This document shows positions 1-5,164 of a DNA stretch of 5,672 nucleotides, piece by piece. The first letter of the stretch is position 1; every line of letters begins with the position of its first letter. The stretch comes from an uncultured Sulfurovum sp. (GTDB taxonomy: Bacteria > Campylobacterota > Campylobacteria > Campylobacterales > Sulfurovaceae): the NCBI GenBank assembly GCA_937938065.1, contig CALDBH010000063.1, positions 1 through 5,672 on the forward strand, written 5' to 3'. The position numbers were made by a program, and so were the translations under genes. The notes below the pieces were generated by a model. It was not told the DNA's origin and ran no database searches. It worked only from the letters and a program-made list of their open reading frames with translations.

Positions 1-188
1 GCTAAACCATCTTTGGTATTACTCAAATGTCCTGCATTTTTAAAAACTAATTGAATGGATACGATAGGTAGATACTTCTCTTGCTCAAATACAACAGGTA
101 CCTTACTGTCTTTAATCTCTATCTCTTTAACGAATGCTGCCATCAATACTCCTTGTACTGCTATCAATAATAAAATAATTTTCTTCAT
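1..188 (-). CDS. M16 family zinc peptidase, N-terminal fragment (gene continues past the left edge)
   Basis: The visible part is the first 62 codons of a minus-strand gene cut by the window edge. It opens with a lysine pair and a hydrophobic stretch (about residues 4-17), which reads as a signal peptide, so the product is probably periplasmic or envelope-bound. Next comes a segment of the type VPVVFEQEKYLPIVSIQLVF followed by KNAGHLSNTKDGLA. This matches the start of the M16 (pitrilysin/insulinase, PqqL/processing-protease) fold, where a strand with a 'P-V-S-x-Q-L-x-F-x-x-A-G' pattern precedes the catalytic helix. The zinc-binding HxxEH motif would lie just beyond the edge and cannot be checked, so activity is unproven. 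AAAGG at 195-199 sits 6 bases before the ATG and supports this start. The gene lies 148 bases downstream of mqnC on the same strand and could be read from mqnC or from its own promoter. Confidence 0.8.
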   Translation of the reverse strand, partial: MKKIILLLIAVQGVLMAAFVKEIEIKDSKVPVVFEQEKYLPIVSIQLVFKNAGHLSNTKDGL

Positions 189-209
189 ATAAAACCTTTG
201 GGTTTTTAT

Positions 210-300
210 TTACTCTGAAGTAGAGACAAATGCGATTAGTCGCATGAGCCGACTGCTGAAGTGCTCAACGGAAATACCCTTGGAGTATATCATAGTGCCA
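210..300. other. Hairpin-rich intergenic element
   Basis: The spacer between mqnC and the peptidase gene holds four short inverted repeats in a row. They are CTCT/AGAG (213-216 with 222-225), ATGCGA/TCGCAT (230-235 with 240-245, perfect, loop TTAG), GAGC..ACT/AGT..GCTC (246-254 with 260-266, two-base bulge) and ATAC/GTAT (274-277 with 285-288). CTGAAGT occurs twice, at 215-221 and 256-262. The stretch looks richer in G and C than the surrounding spacer. It could be a structured 5' leader of the peptidase mRNA, a small RNA or a dispersed repeat; the sequence alone does not decide. Confidence 0.4.
284..294 (-). promoter_or_regulatory. Possible -10 element for the M16 peptidase gene
   Basis: On the minus strand, two overlapping hexamers each match TATAAT at five of six bases: TATGAT (294-289) and TATACT (289-284). 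Transcription starting a few bases further on would give a leader of roughly 90 bases containing the hairpins. No good -35 is seen, which is common for the main sigma factor of this group. The call is tentative, because AT-rich spacers produce such matches by chance. Confidence 0.3.
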
Positions 301-336
301 ACATAGTTTTTTGAGCTTTACTTAAAAAGCATCCTA

Positions 337-1401
337 TCAATAATAACGCTCTAAAATCTCATAGGCTGTATTACGTTTTGCAGGTTTTTCACCCACATCA
401 GAGATGAGTTTTATCATCTCTTCTTGATTCATCTCATTTTTGGCTCCGGCAGCTGAAACTACATTTTCTTCCATCATCGTAGAACCCAGATCATTCGCTC
501 CAAAAAGAAGTGCCATTTGTCCTATGTAAGAGCCTTGTGTCACCCATGAACTCTGTATGTTCGGTACATTATCCAAAAAGAGTCTGGCTACTGCCAAATA
601 ACGCAAATATTGATTTGGTGTTGTTTTCGTAATAGTCGGCAATTCTCTTTTGAGCTGAGTATGATCACTTTGGTATGACCACATAATAAAGGCTCTAAAG
701 CCTCCAGTCTCATCCTGAAGCTGACGTACATAGTCCCAGTGCTCTACTATCTCACGGGTTGTCTCTACTGTACCATACATCATCGTAGCCGTTGACTTGA
801 CTCCAAGCTTATGTGCCTGACGGTGTACTTCCAGCCATTGGTCTTTATCGTGCTTTTTAGGTGCAATGATGTCACGTACTCTATCTGAAAGTATCTCTGC
901 TCCTGCACCAGGGATAGAACTAAGTCCCTTTGCTTTTAATCTACGTAAGACTTCCGAGATGCTTATCTTCGAACGGTTGGCAATATAATCGATTTCGATG
1001 GATGAAAATCCGTGTATCGTTACTTGAGGATATTTCTTCGAGATATGTTCCACCAGATCTTCATACCACTCTATCTCAAGTTTAGGGTGTACGCCTCCCT
1101 GGAAAAGTATCTGTGTTCCGCCTATGGCTAAAAGTTCATCTATCTTTTGGTCTATTTCATCAAAAGTCAGAATGTACGCATCTTCTTTTTTCTCATGTGT
1201 ATAAAAAGCACAAAATTTACAATCGACCCAACAGATGTTCGTATAGTTGATGTTTCTGTCTACGACAAATGTAGTGACACCTTTGGGATGCATCTCTTTC
1301 TTACGTGCAAGTGCCATCTTTCCAAGGGTTTTTAAATCACCTTTTTCGATGAGCTCTACCGCTTCATCAATACTCATACGTTTTGTCATAGGGGTCGTCA
1401 T
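337..1401 (-). CDS. mqnC: Cyclic dehypoxanthinyl futalosine synthase (radical SAM, menaquinone synthesis)
   Basis: MqnC is a radical SAM enzyme of the futalosine route to menaquinone. It cyclises dehypoxanthine futalosine to the spiro compound cyclic DHFL in the cytoplasm. The 354-residue protein has the CX3CX2C iron-sulfur cluster motif at Cys57, Cys61 and Cys64, inside the NYTNICWVDCKFCAFY block. Further family blocks follow: GGTQILFQGGVHP (about 94-106), GAGAEIL (about 167-173), a TATMMYG segment, QDETGGFRAFI, and the C-terminal NIQSSWVTQG and GANDLGSTMMEENVVSAAGA stretches. The last blocks favour MqnC over its relatives MqnE and CofH. Length is normal. The start lies 5 bases after the nusB stop. 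No strong ribosome binding site is seen, and Met5 or Met9 are possible alternative starts. It is the last gene of the leftward block. Menaquinone is the main respiratory quinone of Campylobacterota, so the gene is probably essential. Confidence 0.93.
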   Translation of the reverse strand: MTTPMTKRMSIDEAVELIEKGDLKTLGKMALARKKEMHPKGVTTFVVDRNINYTNICWVDCKFCAFYTHEKKEDAYILTFDEIDQKIDELLAIGGTQILFQGGVHPKLEIEWYEDLVEHISKKYPQVTIHGFSSIEIDYIANRSKISISEVLRRLKAKGLSSIPGAGAEILSDRVRDIIAPKKHDKDQWLEVHRQAHKLGVKSTATMMYGTVETTREIVEHWDYVRQLQDETGGFRAFIMWSYQSDHTQLKRELPTITKTTPNQYLRYLAVARLFLDNVPNIQSSWVTQGSYIGQMALLFGANDLGSTMMEENVVSAAGAKNEMNQEEMIKLISDVGEKPAKRNTAYEILERYY

Positions 1402-1406
1402 TTTTT

Positions 1407-1805
1407 CTATTTCTCTTTATCTAATGCGTCTAACACACCATTAATAAACTGCGGAGACTTCTCATCTGCAAGTGCTTTTGCCAACTCAACTGCCTCGTTG
1501 ATGATAATCGCTTTATCTGTCTTTGCAACAAGGATCTCATACGCACCCAATCTCATGATCGCTTTTTCTACTTTACCAATGGCATCATAGTCCCAATCCT
1601 TCAAATGTTCATTTATTTTAGCATCCAACATTTCAAGATTTTCTATCGTTCCCTGAAAAAGGGTATCTGAAAACTCTTTTTGTTTATTTCGTATTTTACC
1701 CTCTTCCAAAATTTCATCAGAGAATTTTGCAATGTTTTCATTCCCTAAATCGTAGGCATAGAGTAACCCTACTACAGCAGTACGGGCTTGATGTCTAGTA
1801 GCCAT
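1407..1805 (-). CDS. nusB: Transcription antitermination factor NusB
   Basis: NusB binds boxA RNA together with NusE (ribosomal protein S10) and prevents early termination, chiefly on ribosomal RNA operons. The 132-residue, all-helical protein has the usual basic N-terminus (ATRHQAR, residues 2-8). It then shows the family blocks KAIMRLGAYEIL (81-92) and INEAVELAKALADEKSPQF followed by INGVLDAL (102-128), both characteristic of NusB. Length is typical. The start codon shares one base with the ribH stop (TAATG), and only a weak GTGAG-like site precedes it, so translation is probably coupled to ribH. The gene order kdsA-ribH-nusB matches Campylobacter jejuni and Helicobacter pylori, which strengthens the call. 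In those genomes pyrF lies nearby; here the downstream neighbour is mqnC. Confidence 0.95.
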   Translation of the reverse strand: MATRHQARTAVVGLLYAYDLGNENIAKFSDEILEEGKIRNKQKEFSDTLFQGTIENLEMLDAKINEHLKDWDYDAIGKVEKAIMRLGAYEILVAKTDKAIIINEAVELAKALADEKSPQFINGVLDALDKEK

Positions 1806-2272
1806 TAATCAAGCTCACTGTAAAGGTTGATGAGCTCGATAAGTCCTACCATCGCTTCAGCACCTTTATTTCCTGCTTTTGTACCCGCTCTTTCTATAGC
1901 TTGCTCAATGCTGTCTACTGTCAGTACACCAAATGTTGCTGGTTTACCATGCTTCAGTGTGACTGTTGCTACACCTTTTGTAGCCTCTGCAGATACATAA
2001 TCAAAGTGAGGTGTTGCACCACGGATAACAGCACCTAAACAACATACGGCATCGTATTTACCAGAAGCCAATGCTTTGTCCAATGCAAATGGTACTTCAA
2101 ATGCACCTGGCACTAAGATAAGATCTAGATCATCTGCATTTCCACCATGTCTTGCATAAGCATCTACTGCACCTTCTACCAATCTATCTGTGATAAAGTG
2201 GTTAAATCTTGCATTGATGATCGCTACTTTTTTACTTTTATCTACTGAGAGTTGACCTTCTACTGTGTTCAT
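1805..2272 (-). CDS. ribH: 6,7-dimethyl-8-ribityllumazine synthase
   Basis: RibH condenses 5-amino-6-ribitylamino-uracil with 3,4-dihydroxy-2-butanone 4-phosphate to make lumazine, the second-last step of riboflavin synthesis. It normally works as a 60-subunit or pentameric cytoplasmic complex. Numbered from the upstream ATG at 2278, the protein shows ARFN (23-26), VPGAFEVP (56-63), [14 protein letters not shown] (82-95) and [21 protein letters not shown] near the C-terminus. His91 corresponds to the catalytic histidine (His88 in Bacillus subtilis). The start is placed at the second ATG (2272), giving 155 residues. The AAAAGG site ends 6 bases before that ATG but touches the upstream ATG at 2278, leaving no room to initiate there. 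The gene follows kdsA after 34 bases and overlaps nusB by one base. Confidence 0.95.
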   Translation of the reverse strand: MNTVEGQLSVDKSKKVAIINARFNHFITDRLVEGAVDAYARHGGNADDLDLILVPGAFEVPFALDKALASGKYDAVCCLGAVIRGATPHFDYVSAEATKGVATVTLKHGKPATFGVLTVDSIEQAIERAGTKAGNKGAEAMVGLIELINLYSELD

Positions 2273-2277
2273 TTTCA

Positions 2278-2284
2278 TCCTTTT
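2278..2284 (-). promoter_or_regulatory. Ribosome binding site deciding the ribH start
   Basis: AAAAGGA on the minus strand (2284-2278) is the only good Shine-Dalgarno match ahead of ribH. Its last A is also the first base of the upstream ATG, so it points to the ATG at 2272, with a 6-base spacer after the GG. Confidence 0.65.
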
Positions 2285-2306
2285 ATTTTTGGTATTTTAA
2301 TTTTGT

Positions 2307-3107
2307 TTATTCGACTATTGTTCTAATCGCATCGATCTGTTGGATCAACGTATCTAACTTGCTGAGCTCTATCATATTGGGTCCATCACTTAAAGCAATG
2401 CTCGGGTCAAAATGCGTTTCAAAAAAGAAACCGTCTACGCCTACTGCTGCTGCTGCGCGTGAGAGGTAAGGTACAAACGAAGAGTCTCCACCTGAACTCG
2501 CTCCACCTGATGCAGGCATCTGTACAGAGTGTGTTGCATCAAATACCACTGGAGCAAAGTCACGCATGGTTTTAAGTCCACGCATATCTACCACAAGGTT
2601 ACCGTACCCAAAACTCGACCCACGTTCTGTAAGCCATACGTTATACTTTTTTGAATTTTCATAACTTACTTCACCATCAAAACCTCTGGTTTTAAGTACT
2701 TTTGCTACAGAGTGTTCCATCGCTGCAGGTGCTAAGAACTGTCCTTTTTTGATGTTCACTACTGCAGAAGTTTTTGCAGCTGCCACAAGCAGGTCTGTCT
2801 GACGCGACAAAAATGCAGGAATTTGAAGTACATCTGCTACCTCAGCCGCTGCTGCCGGTTGTGTGTAGTCATGTACATCTGTTAAGATCTTATAACCAAA
2901 TTGGTCTTTGACCTCTTGAAGCATTTTAAGTCCCTCATCCAGTCCCGGACCTCTGAATGAGTCTAAGCTTGTACGATTTGCTTTGTCAAAACTTGCTTTA
3001 AAATAAAAATCTTTAGTACAGTCATCATGGTACTTACCTAAAGACTCTGCGATACGCATCACAGCATCCCGACTCTCTAGAACACAAGGTCCTGCAATTA
3101 AAATCAT
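2307..3107 (-). CDS. kdsA: 3-deoxy-8-phosphooctulonate synthase (KDO-8-phosphate synthase), metal-dependent type
   Basis: KdsA joins phosphoenolpyruvate and arabinose 5-phosphate to make Kdo-8-phosphate for the inner core of lipopolysaccharide, so the host is Gram-negative. The 266-residue TIM-barrel protein begins almost directly at the first strand ([11 protein letters not shown]). It then shows [11 protein letters not shown] (37-47), [10 protein letters not shown] (51-60), DVHDYTQ (77-83), SRQTDL (101-106), [10 protein letters not shown] (118-127), [17 protein letters not shown] (160-176), DATHSVQMP (190-198) and [19 protein letters not shown] (227-245). Cys8, His193, Glu230 and Asp241 line up with the four metal ligands of the Aquifex enzyme (Cys11, His185, Glu222, Asp233). 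The metal-free Escherichia coli type has Asn at the first position. An AAAGGA site 6 bases upstream supports the ATG. That ATG overlaps the permease stop by 4 bases (ATGA), which implies translational coupling. Confidence 0.96.
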   Translation of the reverse strand: MILIAGPCVLESRDAVMRIAESLGKYHDDCTKDFYFKASFDKANRTSLDSFRGPGLDEGLKMLQEVKDQFGYKILTDVHDYTQPAAAAEVADVLQIPAFLSRQTDLLVAAAKTSAVVNIKKGQFLAPAAMEHSVAKVLKTRGFDGEVSYENSKKYNVWLTERGSSFGYGNLVVDMRGLKTMRDFAPVVFDATHSVQMPASGGASSGGDSSFVPYLSRAAAAVGVDGFFFETHFDPSIALSDGPNMIELSKLDTLIQQIDAIRTIVE

Positions 3108-4006
3108 TTTAGTCCTTTAGGCAGAGCGACTAGCAGCCCTGATAATATTACTAAGATTATACCTAAAACTGTCCAAATATCAGGTATAGGGTCTCCCAAC
3201 ATTATACCTATTACTATTGCAAAGACAATATTACTGTAACTAATTGTACCAACGATACCTGCCTTTGTCAGTTCATACGCTTTGGTCATCAAAAGTTGAG
3301 AGATTGTTGCAAAGATACCGACTGCCGTTACATAGCCCCACTGTACGCCCTGTGGCATAACAAATTCTGCAAACATCCAGTCAAAATCCTCTGAAACAGT
3401 TACATACGGAGTGATAAGCATCAAGAGTAGTGGTGCTGCTGTTCCCACACCCATAAATGACATCACAATGGCACGTGTATCATAGTACTTTCTGAGTTCA
3501 CGTATAGAAGTATAGGCCAAAGCTGCACCTATACCTGAAAAAATACCCAGTATGTCATACTTATCAAAGGTACCACCCTGTGGTTGTGCCACCAACACGA
3601 TCCCTACAAATCCTATAATAATGGCAAGTAAGGCACTTTTGTGTAACTTCTCATTTAAAAACAGATATGCAAATATAGCGACAAATATAGGTGATGTTTT
3701 GTTATATGTAACAGCTTCTCCCAGAGGTATATGCGCCATAATGTAAAAGTACGCCAAAAGAGCTACAAAGCCCATAGAACCACGGAAAAGAAGTAAAAAA
3801 GGTTTGCCGCCTGTTTGTTTCAACGGTACTTTATAAATGGCAAATCCTACAAGAATAACACCGAAGATATTTCTAAAAAATGTAACTTCAACAGGAGGCA
3901 GTACTTGACTGACAACTTTTGCAAAGCCTCCCATAGCAGCAAAGCTAAGTGAAGCTAACAACATCAAAAGGATACCTCTATCCATATTTTTAATCATTTT
4001 TTTCAA
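3104..4006 (-). CDS. DMT superfamily permease with two EamA domains
   Basis: This is an inner-membrane protein of 300 residues with about ten hydrophobic segments (roughly 12-32, 41-59, 69-91, 98-117, 123-141, 150-169, 179-199, 221-240, 251-271, 277-296). It is the duplicated five-plus-five layout of the drug/metabolite transporter superfamily. The first half ends its fourth helix with [18 protein letters not shown] followed by LFLNEKL, the usual EamA block with its conserved glutamate; the second half has a similar block ending GDPIP. The substrate cannot be told from sequence, and family members export amino acids, nucleosides, SAM or other metabolites. The start is TTG, with AGGA (4014-4017) 7 bases before it. 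ATG codons at 3997 and 3985 are the alternatives but are badly spaced from that site. It is the first gene of the leftward block, and its stop overlaps kdsA. C. jejuni also has a membrane protein gene next to kdsA. Confidence 0.88.
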   Translation of the reverse strand: MKKMIKNMDRGILLMLLASLSFAAMGGFAKVVSQVLPPVEVTFFRNIFGVILVGFAIYKVPLKQTGGKPFLLLFRGSMGFVALLAYFYIMAHIPLGEAVTYNKTSPIFVAIFAYLFLNEKLHKSALLAIIIGFVGIVLVAQPQGGTFDKYDILGIFSGIGAALAYTSIRELRKYYDTRAIVMSFMGVGTAAPLLLMLITPYVTVSEDFDWMFAEFVMPQGVQWGYVTAVGIFATISQLLMTKAYELTKAGIVGTISYSNIVFAIVIGIMLGDPIPDIWTVLGIILVILSGLLVALPKGLK

Positions 4007-4058
4007 AAGGTTATCCTAATTTTTTCTTAAGAATTTTTTTGCCTATACAAAATCGTAT

Positions 4059-4087
4059 TTGCTAATTTTGTGGAAGTGTAGCATAAT
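4059..4087 (+). promoter_or_regulatory. Predicted promoter of the 86-residue gene
   Basis: TTGCTA (4059-4064) and CATAAT (4082-4087) lie 17 bases apart. They match TTGACA at four positions and TATAAT at five. A start about 7 bases beyond the -10 falls on or next to the A of the ATG at 4094, so the transcript may have no leader. This is inferred from sequence only. Confidence 0.45.
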
Positions 4088-4088
4088 A
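4083..4088 (-). promoter_or_regulatory. Possible -10 of the leftward five-gene operon
   Basis: TATTAT on the minus strand (4088-4083) matches TATAAT at five positions and would give a leader of about 70 bases before the TTG start at 4006. It shares bases with the rightward -10 at 4082-4087. TATAGG further along the same strand is a poorer alternative. The operon promoter should lie in 4007-4093, because nothing else upstream points left, but the exact hexamer is uncertain. Confidence 0.25.
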
Positions 4089-4093
4089 CGTTT

Positions 4094-4354
4094 ATGAATG
4101 ATACAGAATTTTATACAAAACTTCTAGCTCTCCCCAATGGTGCCAATGATGTACACTATCTTGGTAAACGATATTTACTGAAAAAAGAGACCTTACTGGA
4201 CGGTAAACTTCTCAAAGTCTATGCAGAAGAGTTGGGCGGAAATGACATCGTTAGCGGAAACTACTACCCCACGATGAAAGGCGGGATGTTAAAACCTTGT
4301 GAAATGTCAGATAAAAAGGTGATTGACTTTGTTTTACACGCTGTTGCTATTTGA
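4094..4354 (+). CDS. Small protein of unknown function (86 residues)
   Basis: I do not recognise a named family. The predicted protein is soluble, with no signal peptide or membrane segment. It starts with an acidic helix-like stretch (NDTEFYTKLLALPNGAND), continues as alternating charged and hydrophobic residues (HYLGKRYLLKKETLLDGKLL, KVYAEELGGNDIVSGNYY), and ends KPCEMSDKKVIDFVLHAVAI with a single cysteine near residue 69. The balanced composition and the lack of a competing frame favour a real gene. No Shine-Dalgarno site precedes the ATG, and an in-frame TAG at 4079-4081 rules out an upstream extension. It diverges from the permease operon and converges on the DUF3108-like gene, overlapping it by 8 bases. 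It may be a lineage-specific conserved protein. No function is proposed. Confidence 0.75.
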   Translation: MNDTEFYTKLLALPNGANDVHYLGKRYLLKKETLLDGKLLKVYAEELGGNDIVSGNYYPTMKGGMLKPCEMSDKKVIDFVLHAVAI

Positions 4355-5087
4355 CTCTTGTAAGCTTAGCATCACCATAAAAAAGTATATCTTTGATCAC
4401 AGACTTAGATATAAATCCGTCTTTTCCAACAGCAAGCAAGATGTCACCTTTCTTCTTTCTGAAGTTCTTTTGATGGATGAGCGCTTTTGCATAGAGCTTT
4501 GCACCCGGACCTAGATCTTTTATATAAGGTGCTGCATTTACATCGTTAGGTGCAGTGATCTGCACTTTACCATCCTGTTTTTCAAGACCTACAGCATGAA
4601 ACAGATATTTTTTACCCTTTTTCTTTACTGCAGTACCCAGGTTAAAATAAAGTGTTAACAGGTCATCTTTTGCATAGAATTTAAGCTTTTCCGTACGGTC
4701 TTCTACTAACTTTCCTTTACGCCATTTTCTATATCTTTTTGTCACATATTTATCTTTATGATTGATATGATACTCTTTGCTGACTTTTTTATCTTTCTTG
4801 CTACTTATCATCTTATAAGAGTCGCTGACCATCAGACCATTTTCCATATGCCCTTTGGAAACATAATGTTCCGTGGGGTTACGCATGAGTACTTTTGCCA
4901 GTCCTTCTACAATTACTGTTGTTTCTATCTTATAGGTTTTTTTATTCTGTGTCAGTGTGTTTTTGATGCCCCCCACTGTACCGAATATCCCAAAGGTTCC
5001 TACGTAATTTAATTGTGTCACTTTCGCTGAAGCAAAGCCTCCCAAAAGTAAAAATAAACTATTAATTATAAAAATTCTTCTTAGCAC
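4347..5087 (-). CDS. Exported DUF3108-like protein
   Basis: The product is a secreted protein of unknown function. Numbered from the ATG at 5093, it has a signal peptide at 1-23 (arginine pair, hydrophobic NSLFLLLGGF, cleavage after ASA). The mature part is strand-rich: NYVGTFGIFGTVGG (29-42), a TYKIETTVIVEGLAKVL block (53-69), a very lysine-rich middle (about 94-138), DLLTLYFNL (144-152), and a C-terminal segment GDILLAVGKDGFISKSVIKD (216-235) ending ILFYGDAKLTRV. This arrangement resembles DUF3108, a periplasmic family of Gram-negatives whose role is not established; the assignment is from pattern, not a search. The mature protein is strongly basic. The start is placed at GTG 5087 (246 residues), because AAAAGGA ends 6 bases before it but directly abuts the ATG at 5093; both starts keep the signal peptide. 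It is divergent from the MscS gene and overlaps the end of the small gene. Confidence 0.72.
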   Translation of the reverse strand: MLRRIFIINSLFLLLGGFASAKVTQLNYVGTFGIFGTVGGIKNTLTQNKKTYKIETTVIVEGLAKVLMRNPTEHYVSKGHMENGLMVSDSYKMISSKKDKKVSKEYHINHKDKYVTKRYRKWRKGKLVEDRTEKLKFYAKDDLLTLYFNLGTAVKKKGKKYLFHAVGLEKQDGKVQITAPNDVNAAPYIKDLGPGAKLYAKALIHQKNFRKKKGDILLAVGKDGFISKSVIKDILFYGDAKLTRVK

Positions 5088-5093
5088 ATCCAT

Positions 5094-5100
5094 TCCTTTT
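5094..5100 (-). promoter_or_regulatory. Ribosome binding site deciding the start of the DUF3108-like gene
   Basis: AAAAGGA (minus strand, 5100-5094) touches the in-frame ATG at 5093 with no spacer and lies 6 bases from the in-frame GTG at 5087, which favours GTG. A third ATG at 5089 is out of frame and stops at once. Confidence 0.5.
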
Positions 5101-5124
5101 CTATCTCACTTTATATCAAATTCT

Positions 5125-5130
5125 ACTATA
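5125..5130 (-). promoter_or_regulatory. Possible -10 of the DUF3108-like gene
   Basis: TATAGT on the minus strand matches TATAAT at five positions and would give a leader of about 30 bases. It overlaps the rightward -10 at 5127-5132. TATAAA (5115-5110) is an alternative that would leave almost no room before the ribosome binding site. Confidence 0.35.
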
Positions 5131-5132
5131 AT
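5127..5132 (+). promoter_or_regulatory. Promoter -10 of the MscS-type gene
   Basis: This is a perfect TATAAT, with T-rich sequence but no clear -35 upstream, as is usual for the main sigma factor of this group. A start near 5139 would give a leader of about 25 bases that includes the AAAGGA ribosome binding site at 5149-5154. Confidence 0.55.
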
Positions 5133-5164
5133 TACGTGTATAAAAAGTAAAGGATACCATAAAA

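Noticed and set aside
191..206. AAAACC/GGTTTT inverted repeat covering the peptidase ribosome binding site
   Set aside because: It is a 6-base AT-rich stem, too weak to claim as a regulatory hairpin without folding or conservation data.
210..293. 27-codon minus-strand frame (ATG at 293, stop at 210) in the hairpin region, possibly a leader peptide
   Set aside because: It has no ribosome binding site, the opposite strand is also open here, and the stretch is better explained by hairpins. Kept only as part of the spacer observation.
286..304. TTGGCAC on the minus strand as a sigma-54 -24 box
   Set aside because: The matching TTGC at -12 is absent; TATAC occupies that place.
193..309. Plus-strand open frame through the same spacer
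   Set aside because: It has no good start or ribosome binding site, and the only internal ATG would give 20 residues. Two-strand openness in a short repeat-like region is weak evidence.
315..330. GCTTT/AAAGC inverted repeat after mqnC as a terminator
   Set aside because: The stem is 5 bases and AT-rich, and on the mqnC strand it is followed by A residues rather than a T-run.
1147..1444. Two plus-strand open frames inside and across mqnC
   Set aside because: They are antisense shadows of mqnC and nusB with no family resemblance.
3552..3746. Plus-strand open frame inside the permease gene
   Set aside because: It is an antisense shadow of a well-supported membrane protein gene.
4323..4514. 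Plus-strand open frame opposite the end of the DUF3108-like gene
   Set aside because: It lies in the shadow of that gene and overlaps the better-supported small gene in another frame.
4758..5012. Plus-strand open frame opposite the DUF3108-like gene
   Set aside because: It is rich in Phe, Ile and Cys, as expected from the complement of lysine-rich codons, and the signal peptide and motifs are on the other strand.
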